A DNA stretch of 5,933 nucleotides, from assembly GCA_036524155.1 (NCBI GenBank), contig DATDCV010000706.1, positions 1 to 5,933 of the forward strand, in the 5' to 3' direction. This stretch comes from DATDCV01 sp036524155 (GTDB lineage Bacteria > Verrucomicrobiota > Verrucomicrobiia > Limisphaerales > UBA8199). The first letter of the stretch is position 1, and each line of letters starts with the position of its first letter. Under the pieces are notes generated by a model. That model had not been told where the DNA came from. It searched no databases and saw nothing but the letters and a program-made list of their open reading frames with translations. Below, one piece after another: positions 4,823 to 5,933 of this stretch. The position numbers were made by a program, and so were the translations under genes.

Positions 4823-5933
4823 ATGAGCAATTCAACCGCGCCGGCCGTACCGGCTCCCGGTCAACCGCGTTCAGGCACAGGCCGTCTGACGTCTCTGGAC
4901 GCTCTGCGCGGATTCGACATGTTCTGGATTGTCGGCGGCGAGGAACTCATCCACGGCTTGTACAAGGGCTGGCCCAACGGGTTCACCGGCCTGTTGCATG
5001 AGCAGCTCAACCATAAGGCCTGGGCGGGACTTGCATTCTACGATCTGATTTTCCCCTTGTTTGTTTTCCTCGTCGGTACCTCGCTGGTGTTTTCTCTCAG
5101 CAAAGCCATTGAGCAGGGCGGAAGAATGCGCGCGTTACGGCGCATTATTATTCGCAGCCTGGCGTTGTACGTCTTCGGGCTGCTCGTCTACGGCGGCATT
5201 TCAAAAGGCGTGGACGAAATCCGGTGGCTGGGTGTGCTGCAGCGGATTGCGGTGTGTTATTGCCTTACCGCATTGATTTTCTGCGCCTTCCGGCTTCGCG
5301 GGATGCTGGTAATTTGCGGTTCGCTTTTGATCGGTTACTGGGCCCTGGCCACTTTTGTGCCCGTTCGTGATTTCAACCTCGAGACGAAACACCTGGAAGC
5401 ACGCAACCTGAAGCCGGAAAGTCCGGAGACCCGCCAACTGTTCCTGTCGACGACCAATTGGGTGCGCGGGCGTTTCGAGGACGGGCTGAATGTGACGCAG
5501 CATATCGATTATCAGTTCCTGCCGGGGCATAAGTGGGATGGCGCCTATGATCCGGAAGGCCTGCTGAGCACCTTGCCGGCGACTGCCACCTGCCTGCTGG
5601 GCGTGTTCGCCGGCTTATTCTTGAGGAATAGCAGCATGTCCGGCCGGAGGAAGGTGCTCTGGCTTTTCGCGGCCGGCGTCGCCGGAATCGTGGTCGGTTT
5701 CCTCTGGGGTATGCAGTTTCCCGTCATCAAGAAAATCTGGACCTCGTCTTACGTTTTGGTTGCGGCCGGTTATGCGTGTGTGTTCATGGGGGCCTTTTAC
5801 CAGCTCATCGAAATCTGGGGCTGGAGGAGATGGTGCACGCCGTTCATTTGGATCGGCATGAACCCCATCACGATTTACCTGGTGTTCCATTTGGTCCACT
5901 TCTCTGATTTCGCCGAGTTGGTCGTTGGCGGCC
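4823..5933 (+). CDS. Multi-pass acetyltransferase, HGSNAT/NagX-like (DUF5009), C-terminus cut by window edge
   Basis: The frame is open to the right edge, giving 370 residues. After a Pro/Ala-rich tail, RLTSLDALRGFDMFWIVGG (21-39) is the family's first-helix signature. NHKAWAGLAFYDLIFPLFVF (63-82) aligns with the KHASWNGL region of human heparan-alpha-glucosaminide N-acetyltransferase, placing H64 at its acetyl-accepting catalytic histidine. Later blocks are WLGVLQRIAVCY (135-146), YDPEGLLSTLPATATCLLG (242-260), IWTSSYVLVAAGY (305-317) and FIWIGMNPITIYLV (341-354). Many hydrophobic helices place it in the inner membrane. The family moves acetyl groups from cytoplasmic acetyl-CoA across the membrane to a sugar amine; bacterial NagX relatives are linked to GlcNAc use. 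The acceptor here is unknown. ATG 4823 is preceded by a weak AGG five bases upstream and lies 11 bases after the DGQHR gene. Confidence 0.9.
   Translation, partial: MSNSTAPAVPAPGQPRSGTGRLTSLDALRGFDMFWIVGGEELIHGLYKGWPNGFTGLLHEQLNHKAWAGLAFYDLIFPLFVFLVGTSLVFSLSKAIEQGGRMRALRRIIIRSLALYVFGLLVYGGISKGVDEIRWLGVLQRIAVCYCLTALIFCAFRLRGMLVICGSLLIGYWALATFVPVRDFNLETKHLEARNLKPESPETRQLFLSTTNWVRGRFEDGLNVTQHIDYQFLPGHKWDGAYDPEGLLSTLPATATCLLGVFAGLFLRNSSMSGRRKVLWLFAAGVAGIVVGFLWGMQFPVIKKIWTSSYVLVAAGYACVFMGAFYQLIEIWGWRRWCTPFIWIGMNPITIYLVFHLVHFSDFAELVVGG

Overview
The window is a GC-rich piece of bacterial chromosome carrying five protein genes. Its makeup (a signal-less GH20 hexosaminidase, a DUF5009/NagX-like membrane acetyltransferase, G- and C-rich short repeats between genes, weak or absent Shine-Dalgarno sites) suggests a Verrucomicrobiota or related PVC-group organism. 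That assignment is an inference from gene types, not a phylogenetic result.

The left half is read on the minus strand. From right to left it holds a CPA2-type cation/proton antiporter (1920-3194), a 227-base spacer with two hairpins and a strong G-quadruplex motif, the isopropylmalate isomerase small subunit LeuD (1144-1692), a short spacer with an 8-base tandem repeat, and a GH20 beta-N-acetylhexosaminidase whose C-terminus runs off the left edge (1-1072). The three genes share no obvious pathway. The repeat-rich spacer between the antiporter and leuD argues against one tight operon.

A 507-base divergent region (3195-3701) separates this block from the plus-strand genes. It contains short inverted and tandem repeats and a possible small two-helix membrane protein that looks broken by a one-base frameshift (3333-3505).

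The right half is read on the plus strand. It holds an orphan DGQHR-domain (DndB-like) protein (3702-4811) and, 11 bases later, a multi-pass acetyltransferase resembling heparan-alpha-glucosaminide N-acetyltransferase/NagX, cut by the right edge (4823-5933). These two are probably co-transcribed. The hexosaminidase and the acetyltransferase both belong to families acting on terminal hexosamines, so a loose amino-sugar theme is possible. The DGQHR protein has no DNA phosphorothioation (dnd) or 7-deazaguanine (dpd) partners in view. No complete novel system is visible. The best leads are the orphan DGQHR gene beside a sugar acetyltransferase, the Gly-Asp substitution in the antiporter's ion site, the plant-like LeuD, the G-quadruplex spacer and the frameshifted small membrane ORF.
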